Notes: generated from the sequence alone by a model not told the origin. A stretch of DNA of 64,000 nucleotides from Nitrospirota bacterium (GCA_023229435.1 JALNZF010000008.1:1-64000), one strand, 5' to 3'. Numbered from the stretch's first letter, positions 25,015-34,323 are shown. Translations and numbers: made by a program.

Positions 25015-26772
25015 TTACAATTCCGCTGCCAGATCGGGGAACCGTTCGCTCATGAAGTTTTCAGCCGTTTTTCTGGCCAGGGCGGCCGTGGGCTGCTGCA
25101 TGACGAGCGACGCAAGTTCGACGGCGTCCTGCATGCGGACCGATCTGACCACCTTTTTTACCCAAGGGATCGCGGCCACGTTCATGCTCAGGTGCTGGAA
25201 CCCCATGCCGAGAAGGATCGCGGCGTACAACGGATCCCCTGCCATCTCTCCGCACATCGCGAGGGTGATGCCGGCGTGGTGCGCGGCCTCGGACACCCGC
25301 TGGAGCAGCCGGAGCACGGCAGGATCGAGCGGCTCGTACATATATGCCACGTGCTCGTTCTGGCGGTCGATCGCAAGCGTGTACTGGATCAGATCGTTCG
25401 TGCCCACACTGAAGAAGCTGACTTCCCGGGCGAGAAGATCGGCGATCAAGGCGGCTGATGGTATCTCGATCATAACGCCTATCTGGACCTTCTCGTTGAA
25501 CGCCTTGCCTTCCTCCCTGAGTTCCGCCTTCACGGACTCCATGATCTTCTTGGTCTCATACAGTTCGGGCAGGCCGGAGATCATCGGGAGGAGGATCTTG
25601 ATATTCCCGTGGGCCGTCGCCCTGAGGAGCCCGCGCAGCTGGGCCTTGAAGATATCGCGATTCTGGAGGCAGAAACGGATCGCGCGCAGCCCGAGCGCGG
25701 GGTTCGCCTCCTTGTCGAAACCGCCGAGCAGTCCGATCTTGTCCCCGCCCACGTCGAGCGTGCGGATCACCACCTCATAGGGGGCCGCCTTCTCCACGAC
25801 ATGGCGGTAGGCTTTGTAATGTTCCTCCTCGGTCGGCAAAGTCGTCCTGTTCAGGAACAGAAACTCCGTGCGGTAGAGACCGATGCCGGTGCCGCCGTGG
25901 TCCGCCGCTGATGCCACTTCCTCCGGCAGTTCGATATTGCCCTGGAGCTGGACCACATGACCATCAAGTGTCTCGGCGGGCAGCGACTTGATCTTTTCGA
26001 GGTCCTTTTCAAAATATTTGTATTTCTGCTGCTTCTTGAGATAGTCGAGAAACGTATCTTCTTCGGGGGCGGTGATCACAACGCCGTGAATACCGTCAAG
26101 AATGATTGCGTCGCCGGTCTTGACCGCCGCCGTGATGTTCTCAAGGCCCACCGTGGCGGGGATGCCGAGTGATCGCGCAAGGATGGCGGTATGCGACGTC
26201 CGGCTGCCGGCATCGGTGGCGAAACCGAGGATTTTGTCCTTCCGCATCATCAGGGTGTCGGTCGGCGCGAGGTCATGGGCGATGATTATGGCCTCTTGAC
26301 TGATGTCGGCAAGGCTCTCCTGCTTATAACCGACGAGATTACGGAGGACCCGCTCGCCCACCTGTTCAATGTCCTGCTTGCGCTCTCGAAGATACTCATC
26401 CTCGATCGTGTCGAACTTAAGCCCGATTTCAGTGATCGTTTCCTTGAGCGCGCCTTCGGCGTTCAGATACGACTCCTTAATGCGCTTGATCGAGCCGTCA
26501 ACGAGCATCTTGTCCTCGAGCAGCATGATGTGCGTTTCAAGAATATAGCGGTGGGACTTGCCGATGTCCTTGGTGAAGCGCTTTTTAAGGTCCTCGAGCT
26601 GGGCCTTGGATACCTCCACCGCCTTCTTGAACCGCGCCACCTCATCCTTGACGCTGACTTCCTCGATCCTCCGGCCCGCCACCACCACTTTGCGACGGTC
26701 GAGGAGGTACGCCCTGCCGATCACGATACCCGGCGATGCTACAATACCTCTGTAGATTTTTTCGTGCGTCAT
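25015..26772 (-). CDS. ptsI: PTS enzyme I
   Basis: 585 residues, full length. Order: HPr-binding domain, phosphohistidine motif GSRTSHTAILARSLGIPA (active His), PEP-binding barrel with GIGLYRTEFLFL, IGVMIEIPSAAL, FFSVGTNDLIQYTLA and LAMCGEMAGDP (catalytic Cys). It transfers phosphate from PEP to HPr. It follows ptsH by 123 bases of repeat-like spacer (CTGAACG and TCGGGG words). The downstream CobD-like frame touches its stop codon. Confidence 0.97.
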   Translation of the reverse strand: MTHEKIYRGIVASPGIVIGRAYLLDRRKVVVAGRRIEEVSVKDEVARFKKAVEVSKAQLEDLKKRFTKDIGKSHRYILETHIMLLEDKMLVDGSIKRIKESYLNAEGALKETITEIGLKFDTIEDEYLRERKQDIEQVGERVLRNLVGYKQESLADISQEAIIIAHDLAPTDTLMMRKDKILGFATDAGSRTSHTAILARSLGIPATVGLENITAAVKTGDAIILDGIHGVVITAPEEDTFLDYLKKQQKYKYFEKDLEKIKSLPAETLDGHVVQLQGNIELPEEVASAADHGGTGIGLYRTEFLFLNRTTLPTEEEHYKAYRHVVEKAAPYEVVIRTLDVGGDKIGLLGGFDKEANPALGLRAIRFCLQNRDIFKAQLRGLLRATAHGNIKILLPMISGLPELYETKKIMESVKAELREEGKAFNEKVQIGVMIEIPSAALIADLLAREVSFFSVGTNDLIQYTLAIDRQNEHVAYMYEPLDPAVLRLLQRVSEAAHHAGITLAMCGEMAGDPLYAAILLGMGFQHLSMNVAAIPWVKKVVRSVRMQDAVELASLVMQQPTAALARKTAENFMSERFPDLAAEL

Positions 26773-26895
26773 GCTTATTCCTATCCTCTGCTCTGAACGT
26801 TATACTCTGAACGGAGCCTGCCCTAAAATCATGTCCTCGAATAATTCTATCGGGGAGATCTTATCGGGGGAACTCCGAACTCTAAACTCCGAACG

Positions 26896-27165
26896 TTATT
26901 CTTTCTCCCCAAACTTGTGCTTGAACAGGTTCTCCATCCCTTCCACGGCGAGATCCTCGTCTTCTCCATGCGCGTGAAGCAGTATGGTGCTCCCTTTGGC
27001 CGCGGCAAGCATCATGATTCCCATAATGCTCTTGCCGTCCACTTCGAGACCGTCCTTGACCAGCGTAATCTTGGACACGAACGCGCTCGCACACTTCACG
27101 ATCTGGGCCGCGGCCCGTGCATGGAGTCCCAATTTATTCTCGATCAACAGATCTTTTTTCTTCAT
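26896..27165 (-). CDS. ptsH: HPr phosphocarrier protein
   Basis: 89 residues. The active-site His lies in NKLGLHARAAAQI (position 15) and the regulatory Ser in DGKSIMGIMML (about 46), the target of HprK encoded further up the cluster. It passes phosphate from enzyme I to the EIIA proteins. Its ATG overlaps the EIID stop (ATGA). Confidence 0.96.
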   Translation of the reverse strand: MKKKDLLIENKLGLHARAAAQIVKCASAFVSKITLVKDGLEVDGKSIMGIMMLAAAKGSTILLHAHGEDEDLAVEGMENLFKHKFGEKE

Positions 27166-27944
27166 TCAATGACTCCCGCGTAAGACAGGGCAAGACAGAG
27201 CGCTGCCAGCCCCAGCATAAGTTTTATCGGCGAACCGCCCCGCCGCAGAATCACAACCAGTATCAGGGAGACAACCAGCCACACGAACGCCATCTGCAGG
27301 AGCGGCATACTGACGGCCGGCTGGAATTCCGTCCTCCAGTCCGGGACCATCCCGATAATGCCTCCGAGAACGGTAAGCGTGATCAGTTTCAACCGTTTTG
27401 CGATGTTCATCAGACTGTGCCTTGCCATGAGCGCCATGGCATCACCGCCGCTCCGGTACCCCCAGAACAGCATGCCGGCCCTGAGGCCTACATGCCACAC
27501 ATTGTAGAACACCAGAAACAGGAGCGGCGCCCACCAGTGTCCGGTCATGAGCAGCGCGACGGCCACGACTGCCGTAAACGGCTTGAGCGCGCCCCAGAAG
27601 AAGGTGTCTCCGAGCGCGCCCAGCGGCGCCATAAGCGCCGACTTCAGGCTGGAGACGTCTTCACTCACCTTCCTGCCGAATGACCGGTCCTCCTCGATCC
27701 TGACGACTGCACCCAGGATGAAAGAAGCAAAGTACGGCTGGGTATTGAAATACTCCAGATGGATACGCAGCCGGGATTCGTATTCGGCTTGTTCCGGATA
27801 AAGCTTTCTCAGCACGGGTTCGATGGCAAACGCGAAGCCAAGCGACTGCATAAGTTCGAAGCTCCATGACGCCTGGATCAGCAATGCCCTTCGAAACACT
27901 CCGAACAGGTCACGAGCGCTTATTCCCTTATGAACGTCGTTCAC
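27162..27944 (-). CDS. PTS mannose-family EIID component
   Basis: 260 residues. Typical EIID segments: RRALLIQASWSFELMQSLGFAFAIEPVL, EYFNTQPYFASFILGAVVRIEE, APLGALGDTFFWGALKPF, FYNVWHVGLRAGMLFWGY; the C-terminus has two or three membrane helices. With EIIC it forms the membrane channel for mannose/fructose/sorbose-type sugars. It overlaps EIIC by 17 bases and ptsH by four, so the cluster is tightly coupled. Confidence 0.93.
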   Translation of the reverse strand: MNDVHKGISARDLFGVFRRALLIQASWSFELMQSLGFAFAIEPVLRKLYPEQAEYESRLRIHLEYFNTQPYFASFILGAVVRIEEDRSFGRKVSEDVSSLKSALMAPLGALGDTFFWGALKPFTAVVAVALLMTGHWWAPLLFLVFYNVWHVGLRAGMLFWGYRSGGDAMALMARHSLMNIAKRLKLITLTVLGGIIGMVPDWRTEFQPAVSMPLLQMAFVWLVVSLILVVILRRGGSPIKLMLGLAALCLALSYAGVIE

Positions 27945-28707
27945 GGTATCGTGCCCCCAACCACCCGCCGGTCACGGTAAGCAGTATGATAATAAGCGCC
28001 GGGGCATGGAAGAGCAGCCCGGCCAGCGCCGCTATCATGAACCCGCTGAAAAAGAAAAGATCGACCGTTCTCATGGAAAGTTTGCCCACCACCAGCGCCG
28101 CCCCAACCAGGGGAAGAAGTTTCACGAACAGGGACATTGCCCGGTGAACACGCTCCGGCATATGATTAAACGCTGATACCGCTGCAATGCCCGCCGGCAG
28201 GAACACCAGCAACAATACAAATGACTTCAGAAAAAATACCGGGAGTCCGGACAGGTGTGCGTGGACCAGCGCGCGTCCGGGATACGGTCCCGGGCCGGTG
28301 ACGAGCGCGTCGGCCAGCCGCGAGTTCCAGTGCCTGACGATGCCGTCGGCCTTCATGGTTGCCGGCACCATCGCCGCGGTCAGGAGAAGACTGAATCCGA
28401 TGACCGGCAGTGACGCTTCCCCCGGGCTCCCCAGCGCCGCGATCGCAGTCGCGGACACCGTGCTGATCGTTGCATCCGCAGGCACAAAAGAGCCGATCGG
28501 CATATCAAGCACCCAGATGAGCTCAAGAACGACGCCCACGACAACACCCGCGCCCGGATCACCGAGCATCCATCCCGTCAGGGGGCCGACAACGATAGGT
28601 TGCGAGATCATGAATTGTCCAACCGCGGTCCGGTCAAGCCCGACGAGTCCGCCGGCCAGCGCGATGCCCGCAATCGTGAGGATCATAGGTAAATCGAATA
28701 TCGGCAT
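27928..28707 (-). CDS. PTS mannose-family EIIC component
   Basis: 259 residues, strongly hydrophobic. Characteristic segments are GGLVGLDRTAVGQFMISQPIVVGPLTGWMLGD and IWVLDMPIGSFVPADATISTVSATA. It is the sugar-translocating membrane subunit paired with EIID. Substrate cannot be told from sequence alone. It lies between EIIB and EIID in the same strand. Confidence 0.93.
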   Translation of the reverse strand: MPIFDLPMILTIAGIALAGGLVGLDRTAVGQFMISQPIVVGPLTGWMLGDPGAGVVVGVVLELIWVLDMPIGSFVPADATISTVSATAIAALGSPGEASLPVIGFSLLLTAAMVPATMKADGIVRHWNSRLADALVTGPGPYPGRALVHAHLSGLPVFFLKSFVLLLVFLPAGIAAVSAFNHMPERVHRAMSLFVKLLPLVGAALVVGKLSMRTVDLFFFSGFMIAALAGLLFHAPALIIILLTVTGGWLGARYRERRS

Positions 28708-28758
28708 AGGACACCCTTACCATTACTCCGCACTCCACAATCCGAATTACGCATTCAG

Positions 28759-29244
28759 TCAGACATGGCAGACCGTGAATACCTTTTCGAGCGCCACAGG
28801 CCGCTGGGTCGGGACCGTCTGGATAGTGACCCTGATACCCATCGCGGCAAGCTCCTTGAGCGCCGCCAGATCCTCGTCATCGACCGCAAGCACATCCATG
28901 AGCTTGCGTTTTCCCGGCACATAGTGCATGCCGCCGATATTGATCTCCCGGCAGTCCAATCCTGACTTTATGGCCCGAAGGACGTCGGCGGGATTCGAGA
29001 ACAGCAGGATGATGCGGTCGGTATTGAGCGCCGCGGCGCGCACCTGACTGCAAATGTCCTCAATCCGGCCGATGGCAACTCTCAATCCCTGAGGCACGGA
29101 GAGTTCCATGATGGAACGCTGGAAAGCGTTTGACGCAACCCGGTCGTCGGCAACAAAAATACAGGTCGCCTTTAAATAATTTACCCAGCCCTCCACCACC
29201 TGGCCATGGATCAGGCGGTCATCGATGCGGCTCAATACTATCAT
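28759..29244 (-). CDS. PTS mannose/sorbose-family EIIB component
   Basis: 161 residues, cytoplasmic. The phosphorylated His is in RIDDRLIHGQVVEGW (about position 14), followed by IFVADDRVASNAFQRSIMELSVP; the full EIIB-Man domain is present. It receives phosphate from EIIA and passes it to the incoming sugar. Only six bases separate it from the EIIA gene. Confidence 0.94.
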   Translation of the reverse strand: MIVLSRIDDRLIHGQVVEGWVNYLKATCIFVADDRVASNAFQRSIMELSVPQGLRVAIGRIEDICSQVRAAALNTDRIILLFSNPADVLRAIKSGLDCREINIGGMHYVPGKRKLMDVLAVDDEDLAALKELAAMGIRVTIQTVPTQRPVALEKVFTVCHV

Positions 29245-29250
29245 GAGAAC

Positions 29251-29652
29251 TTACTTTTTCCCCTTCAACATTTGACTCGCTATCACGATGCTCTTCTGCG
29301 CCGCTTCCTGGACGAGCCTGGCAAGCTCGGGAAGCGATCTTTCATCACGGTGGTTCGCGAACTTGATCAGCATCGAAAGGTTTACGCCGGTGACCACTTC
29401 GACTGATTCTCCCAGAAAGGCGAGGGCAATATTGGAAGGAGTCCCGCCGAACATGTCGGTAAAGAGCATGACGCCTTTTTTATTGTCCACTTTTTTGATC
29501 GCGGCCTGGACCTCGTCCCTGAGCAATTCCGGAGCACTCTCCTGCTTCACGCTGACCGTCGCAACCGCATCGACCTTTCCTACGATCATCTCAGCGGCCT
29601 TCACCAGCTCTGCGCCCATATCCTCGTGACATACCACCACCAGTCCGATCAT
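29251..29652 (-). CDS. PTS mannose-family EIIA component
   Basis: 133 residues. The active His is in GLVVVCHEDMGAELV (position 9), and LFTDMFGGTPSNIALAFL and VEVVTGVNLSMLIKF are the conserved core of the EIIA-Man fold. It takes phosphate from HPr. It is a stand-alone EIIA rather than an EIIAB fusion. It lies about 100 bases downstream of rapZ. Confidence 0.94.
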   Translation of the reverse strand: MIGLVVVCHEDMGAELVKAAEMIVGKVDAVATVSVKQESAPELLRDEVQAAIKKVDNKKGVMLFTDMFGGTPSNIALAFLGESVEVVTGVNLSMLIKFANHRDERSLPELARLVQEAAQKSIVIASQMLKGKK

Positions 29653-29751
29653 GCTCGAATCTCCTTTTGAAAGAGTCTCTATCGTTCATTGAGCCGACTC
29701 ATCAGACCGATCGGACAGATCAGACTGATTAGACAAACTCCATAAACTCTT

Positions 29752-30615
29752 TCACACTCCCCTGTCCCTATGTTTAATAATGACCTCGTAACCACTCAGT
29801 CTGAGACGCTCCGCGATCATCAGTGAGACCGCGATCGACCGGTGCCTGCCGCCCGTGCATCCGAATCCGATCGTGAGATAGCTTTTCCCCTCGCGCCGGT
29901 AGCGCGGCAGGAGGTACTCGATAAATCCCTGGAGCCTGGCAAGAAACTCCGTGGAATCGGGTTGCGCCATGATGTACTCCCTGACCCCCGGATCTTCCCC
30001 CGTCCGGGGCCGGAGCGCAGGCACAAAATGCGGGTTCGGCAGGAACCGCAGATCGAACAGGAGGTCGAGGTCGTAGGGGACGCCGAATTTGTACCCGAAC
30101 GTAAGCAGGGTAATCACCATGGGCCGGCCGGCGTCTCCCGCGGCGTACTGCCGCTCTATCGCCTGACGAAGATCATGGACCGTGTAGTCCGTGGTATCGA
30201 TGATCCGGTCAGCCAGTTTCCTGACCTCGGCAAGCACCGTCCGTTCCTCTCGAATACCGTCCAACAACGCTGTCGCTCCCCGCGCCAGAGGATGAGGTCT
30301 TCTTGTCTCACTGAAACGCCGCACGATGGCCTGGTCCGAAGCGTCCAGGAAAAGCATTTCAATGGTGATGCCCTGGGTCTTCAGATCCCGGTAAAGGGCC
30401 GGAAACCTTTCGGGGAAGCCTTTTTCCCGGATATCGATACCGATAGCCGAACGGGAGGCCTCCTCCGATCCCCGGGCGAACTCAACGAACGCGGAAAGCA
30501 GCGCGAGGGGGAGGTTGTCCACGCAGTTGAACCCCATGTCTTCGAAGGCCTTCAGCGTTGCGCTCCGGCCTGAGCCGGAAAGGCCCGTAACGATCACCAG
30601 GTGCGTACGATTCAT
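29752..30615 (-). CDS. rapZ: RapZ-family nucleotide-binding protein
   Basis: 287 residues. The N-terminal P-loop reads VTGLSGSGRSATLKAFEDMGF: the Walker A Lys is Arg (R17), a variant I have seen in other RapZ relatives. The C-terminal domain contains FGYKFGVPYDLDLLFDLRFLPNP and IGFGCTGGRHRSIAVS, the RNA/amino-sugar-sensing part. In enterobacteria RapZ controls GlmS through RNase E; here the target is unknown. Its start overlaps the hprK stop (ATGA). The rapZ-hprK-ptsN neighbourhood is a classic PTS-Ntr context. Confidence 0.94.
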   Translation of the reverse strand: MNRTHLVIVTGLSGSGRSATLKAFEDMGFNCVDNLPLALLSAFVEFARGSEEASRSAIGIDIREKGFPERFPALYRDLKTQGITIEMLFLDASDQAIVRRFSETRRPHPLARGATALLDGIREERTVLAEVRKLADRIIDTTDYTVHDLRQAIERQYAAGDAGRPMVITLLTFGYKFGVPYDLDLLFDLRFLPNPHFVPALRPRTGEDPGVREYIMAQPDSTEFLARLQGFIEYLLPRYRREGKSYLTIGFGCTGGRHRSIAVSLMIAERLRLSGYEVIIKHRDRGV

Positions 30616-31496
30616 TCCGTGAGCTTCTTTCTGAGCTTTTTGTCAAGGTCCCGTGCGGTAAAGATGCCGCTTTTTTTCAACATCTGATTTCTGGCAGCCA
30701 CTTCTATGAGCGTAGCCATGTTCCTGCCCGGCTTGACCGGCAGTTTCAGATAGGGCAGGTTTACCCCGAGGATCCGGTAGCGTCGTTCGCGCAGACCGAT
30801 GAGGCTGTACTGATGCCCCTTCTGCCACTCTTCCAGCTCCACGACCAACCGTATCTTGCACGCGCCGATCGTCGCCGATTTTCCGAACAACGCCCTGATG
30901 TCGATGATCCCGAGCCCCCGGATCTGCAACAGGTCCATACTCATTTCCGGCGGCCTGCCGCTGATCTCGCTGTTCTTCTTTTCCAGGATTACGATGTCAT
31001 CGGCGACAAGTTTGTGTCCGCGAAGCACCAGGTCGAGTGCGGCCTCGCTCTTTCCGACGGCGCTTTCTCCAATGATGAGCGTACCGAGATCAAAGATCCG
31101 CACGAGCACGCCATGAAGACTGGTTCTCGGCGACAGTTTATCCAACAAAAGACGTCGAAGGTCCGGCAGGTTCTTGCTCTTGAGCACTGGGATCTTCGAA
31201 GCTGACGCCGAATCAAGAAGCTCTTTGCAGATTTTGCCGCAGCTGACCAGAATGCACGCCGGCTTCTGTTTCACCAAGGCACGGGCAAGCAGGATCCGCT
31301 CGTTCACGGGAAGAGACCGCAGGTAGATGACCTGGCTTGGACGAAGATACATGACGCTCGAGGCGGTCCACCTCCCCGAACCCGGCGACGAAAGCTCAGG
31401 GGCCGTCATCTGCGCCGACAGGATCTCCCTGCCGAGACCGGCGCGTCCCGCAAGTACCGTCGTGGTTCCCGTCAATGCCTCGACCGTAACCTTCAC
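30612..31496 (-). CDS. hprK: HPr kinase/phosphorylase
   Basis: 294 residues. The N-terminal domain includes LSSPGSGRWTASS and LPVNERILLARALVKQKPACILVSC; the C-terminal kinase has Walker A GESAVGKSEAAL, RGHKLVADDIVILEKK and IRGLGIIDIRALFG. It would phosphorylate HPr on Ser46. The start is a GTG overlapping the ptsN stop (GTGA); an apparent longer N-terminus is only the shadow of ptsN. This places Ser-HPr control in a Gram-negative setting with a complete mannose-type PTS. Confidence 0.94.
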   Translation of the reverse strand: MKVTVEALTGTTTVLAGRAGLGREILSAQMTAPELSSPGSGRWTASSVMYLRPSQVIYLRSLPVNERILLARALVKQKPACILVSCGKICKELLDSASASKIPVLKSKNLPDLRRLLLDKLSPRTSLHGVLVRIFDLGTLIIGESAVGKSEAALDLVLRGHKLVADDIVILEKKNSEISGRPPEMSMDLLQIRGLGIIDIRALFGKSATIGACKIRLVVELEEWQKGHQYSLIGLRERRYRILGVNLPYLKLPVKPGRNMATLIEVAARNQMLKKSGIFTARDLDKKLRKKLTE

Positions 31497-31990
31497 TTTT
31501 TCAGTACGGCCTGCGGCTGCGGATATTTGCTGTCCTCTTGATATATCAGCCTCTGAAGATCCAGTCGATGGGGCGCCGTTCTCAGGCCTTCCCGTAAAAC
31601 AGGATTTTTTAAAATCCGGGATATCCGGGCCAGCGCCTTGAGGTGATCTCCCGGTTTGTCTTCGGGCGTCACGAGCAGAAAAAAAAGAAAGACCGGTTTC
31701 GAGTCCATGGACTGGAAGTCGACCCCCTTGCTTGATCTGCCGAACGCGACGATCATCTCTGAACCCACGGGCAGCTTGCCGTGCGGGATCGCCACCCCGT
31801 CGCCGATGCCGGTGCTGCCGAGCGATTCGCGCTCGAGCAATGCGCACAGAAGTTTCTCTTCATCGTCGACCCTGTTCATGGATTTGAGCAGCCGGGCAAA
31901 TTCGCGGAGGACCCCCCTTTTGTCGACTGCCTCAATCTCTTCAAGAATCAGGTTATCCTGTAATAAATCCCGAATCGTCGGCATCTCCAT
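31493..31990 (-). CDS. ptsN: PTS nitrogen-regulatory EIIA (PtsN)
   Basis: 165 residues. The phosphorylatable His lies in TGIGDGVAIPHGKLP (about 70); other family segments are CALLERESLGSTG and VFLFFLLVTPEDKPGDHLKALARIS. It is a regulatory EIIA of the fructose/Ntr type, found next to rpoN and hpf in many Gram-negatives. It overlaps hprK by four bases and follows hpf by six. Confidence 0.94.
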   Translation of the reverse strand: MEMPTIRDLLQDNLILEEIEAVDKRGVLREFARLLKSMNRVDDEEKLLCALLERESLGSTGIGDGVAIPHGKLPVGSEMIVAFGRSSKGVDFQSMDSKPVFLFFLLVTPEDKPGDHLKALARISRILKNPVLREGLRTAPHRLDLQRLIYQEDSKYPQPQAVLKK

Positions 31991-31996
31991 CCATCC

Positions 31997-32533
31997 TTAT
32001 TGAGCAGGCTCAATGAGTCCGACATTCCCGTCTTTTCTTTTGTAGATGACATTGACATGACCGCTGCCGGCGTTCGCAAAGATGAAAAAATCCTTGTCCA
32101 GAAGCTCCATCTGCATAACAGCCTCTTCCGGCTGCATCGGCTTGAGATCAAAACGCTTGGTTCTAATGATCTGGGGGATACGGTCCTCGGGGTGAGACGA
32201 TGCCGACGCCGTGGCAACACTCTCGGCCTTGTTGCTTTGATGCTTGTGGTCGATCAGCTTTTCCCGATACCGTCTTACCCTTCGCTCAAGTTTCGCGATC
32301 AAGAGGTCGATCGCCGAATACATTTCTTCCGTTTCTTCCGATGCCTGGATTACCAGACCATTTGATTTGATAACTGCTTCGGCAATATGGTGGACTTTCT
32401 TTACGACCGAAAGGGTAACGACCACCTGAATGTTCTTCGGAAGATACTTTTCCAGCCTGCTTAACTTCTCCGTTGCGTACTGCTTGAGCGCTTCCGTCGC
32501 CTCGATGTGCCTTCCTATCACGGTAATCTGCAT
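31997..32533 (-). CDS. hpf: Long-form ribosome hibernation-promoting factor
   Basis: 178 residues. The N-terminal domain (MQITVIGRHIEATEALKQYATEKLSRLEKYL ending around residue 100, quoted here only by its ends) binds the 30S decoding region. After a variable linker the C-terminal dimerisation domain reads RTKRFDLKPMQPEEAVMQM and FFIFANAGSGHVNVIYKRKDG. The long form promotes 100S dimers. AAGGAGGG lies six bases before the chosen ATG. It is in the classic rpoN-hpf-ptsN order. Confidence 0.94.
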   Translation of the reverse strand: MQITVIGRHIEATEALKQYATEKLSRLEKYLPKNIQVVVTLSVVKKVHHIAEAVIKSNGLVIQASEETEEMYSAIDLLIAKLERRVRRYREKLIDHKHQSNKAESVATASASSHPEDRIPQIIRTKRFDLKPMQPEEAVMQMELLDKDFFIFANAGSGHVNVIYKRKDGNVGLIEPAQ

Positions 32534-32544
32534 TCTGTACCCTC

Positions 32545-32736
32545 CTTGCTGTGAAATTCCAAATCTCAAGCATCAAATCCCAAATAATATCCAAGATCAA
32601 AATTCCAATTTCCAAAACGTTTGTGATTTAGAGTTTGGTGCTTGGAGCTTATTTGATATTTGCCTGCACCCAGCGGTAACGAGCGCTTGCCGCGAGTGCA
32701 GGGCGGTGCTTGTTTATTGGTGCTTGGTTTATTCCA
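32545..32736. repeat. Low-complexity word repeats between rpoN and hpf
   Basis: CCAAATCTCAAGC, CAAATCCCAAATAA and, inverted, GTTTGGTGCTTGGAGC and TTATTTGATATTTG words occupy the spacer. They form loose inverted pairs of the AAATC/CCAA family also seen at 60838-61117 and 59560-59665. Confidence 0.5.
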
Positions 32737-34209
32737 TCATCCCGTCCTCTTCCGCACGCTGGTCGGCGGTATCCGCAGTTCCTCTCGATATTTCGCCACG
32801 GTCCTTCTCGCGATCTCGACTCCCCGCTCTTTCAGAAGATCGACGATCTGCTGATCCTTGAGCGGAGTTCCAAGGTCTTCCTCTTTGATCAACTTTTGGA
32901 TCGTGTCCTTGACGGTCAGGGACGAGATATCGGTGCCGGTGCCGTCGGAAAATCCTGTGGTAAAGAAATACTTCATCTGGAAGAGCCCCTGGGGGGTGTG
33001 CATAAACTTGTGCGTCGTCACGCGGCTGATCGTGGATTCGTGCATCCCGATGTCTTCCGCCACGTCCTTGAGAACCATGGGTCTCAGATGCGATATGCCC
33101 TGGTCCAGAAATTCGCCCTGGAACTTGACGATGCTTTCGGCAACCTTGTAGATGGTCTTGTTTCGCTGCTCCATTCCCTTGATGAGCCACTGGGCCGAGC
33201 GCATGCGCTCCTCGACATACTCCTTGGTCACCTTGTCAAGGACCTCATTCCGGCTGAGCAGCTTGCGGTAATAGGGATTGATGCGGACCCTCGGCAGCCC
33301 TTCGTCGTTAAGCTGCACCACGTAGCGGTCCTCTACCTTGATCACATATACGTCCGGCACCACGTAGTTGGTATCATCGGAAAGGTAAGGTATGCCGGGC
33401 TTCGGTTCCAGTTCGTGGATGATTACCTGAGACGCCTCCATAACCTCCTGGAGCGTTACATTCAGGGCCTTGGCGATGTTCGGATATTTTCTCTTCTCCA
33501 GGTCTCCGAGGTGGTCTTGAATGATCTTCTCGACGAGCGTACCCTGAAGGTCGAGCTGTTTCACCTGGATCAGAAGGCATTCCCGGAGGTCTCTCGCTCC
33601 GATACCCAGGGGTTCGAAGCCCTGGATAAGATCGAGCGCCCGTTCCATCTCCCGTATGGACTCCCCGGACTGCTGCGCGAGCTCGTCGAGCGTGGCGCGA
33701 AGATAGCCGTCATCATCGAGGTTGCCGATGATCCATTCTCCGCTCTTCACCAGGTCGGGGTCCGATGCCGAAAGGTGGAGCTGCCACAGCAGGTGGTCGC
33801 TCAGCGAAGGGAGGCGTGTCAGGGTCTGGTCGTAGGAAGGCAGTTCTTTGTCATCCGCTTCCGCATTGCCATAGTCGCGGCCGTCCCCCATCTCGTTGAG
33901 ATATTCATCCCACTGGGGGCCGAGTTCGAGATCGCTTTTAAGCTCCTGGGTCCCTTCCTGCTCGGTCGCAGTCTCGAATGGCTTTTCCGCGGACGTTTGC
34001 GTCTCGGATACGGCCTCGCCTTCTTCTGAAGAGAGTTCCTCCCCCGACTCCTCGGAAGACACCTCTTCAAGGACCGGATTCTCGATCAGTTCCTGGGAGA
34101 CCGACTGAGACAGTTCGAGACGCGACAATTGCAGCAGCTTGATGGCCTGCTGGAGCTGCGGTGTCATGATGAGCTTTTGTTGCAGTTTTAGTTCAAGCCG
34201 TGCTTCCAT
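32737..34209 (-). CDS. rpoN: RNA polymerase sigma-54 factor
   Basis: 490 residues. The N-terminal Gln-rich activator region (LELKLQQKLIMTPQLQQAIKL, ends quoted only in part) is followed by an acidic linker, the core-binding domain (LPSLSDHLLWQL, IGNLDDDGYL), the helix-turn-helix (DVAEDIGMHESTISRVT) and the RpoN box (ARRTVAKYREEL). It directs transcription from -24/-12 promoters that need AAA+ activators. It follows lptB in the order lptC-lptA-lptB-rpoN-hpf-ptsN common in Gram-negatives. Confidence 0.96.
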   Translation of the reverse strand: MEARLELKLQQKLIMTPQLQQAIKLLQLSRLELSQSVSQELIENPVLEEVSSEESGEELSSEEGEAVSETQTSAEKPFETATEQEGTQELKSDLELGPQWDEYLNEMGDGRDYGNAEADDKELPSYDQTLTRLPSLSDHLLWQLHLSASDPDLVKSGEWIIGNLDDDGYLRATLDELAQQSGESIREMERALDLIQGFEPLGIGARDLRECLLIQVKQLDLQGTLVEKIIQDHLGDLEKRKYPNIAKALNVTLQEVMEASQVIIHELEPKPGIPYLSDDTNYVVPDVYVIKVEDRYVVQLNDEGLPRVRINPYYRKLLSRNEVLDKVTKEYVEERMRSAQWLIKGMEQRNKTIYKVAESIVKFQGEFLDQGISHLRPMVLKDVAEDIGMHESTISRVTTHKFMHTPQGLFQMKYFFTTGFSDGTGTDISSLTVKDTIQKLIKEEDLGTPLKDQQIVDLLKERGVEIARRTVAKYREELRIPPTSVRKRTG

Positions 34210-34323
34210 TGATTAATGCAGAGATCAGTAGTCAGGATTCAGAGTCAGGAGAACCTATAAATAAAATTCCTGACTTCTGACTTCTGGCTTCTGGCTTCTG
34301 GCTCCCGACTTCTTCATGTATTT
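34210..34323. repeat. Tandem GACTTCTGGCTTCTG words
   Basis: The lptB-rpoN spacer holds TGACTTCTGACTTCTGGCTTCTGGCT-type tandem words opposed by CAGTAGTCAGGATTCAGAGTCAGG. Similar words occur at 46797-46815 and 41860-41938. They may pair as an imperfect hairpin. Confidence 0.5.

Noticed and set aside
31497..31847. N-terminal extension of hprK
   Set aside because: It is the shadow of ptsN; hprK has a coupled GTG start at 31496.
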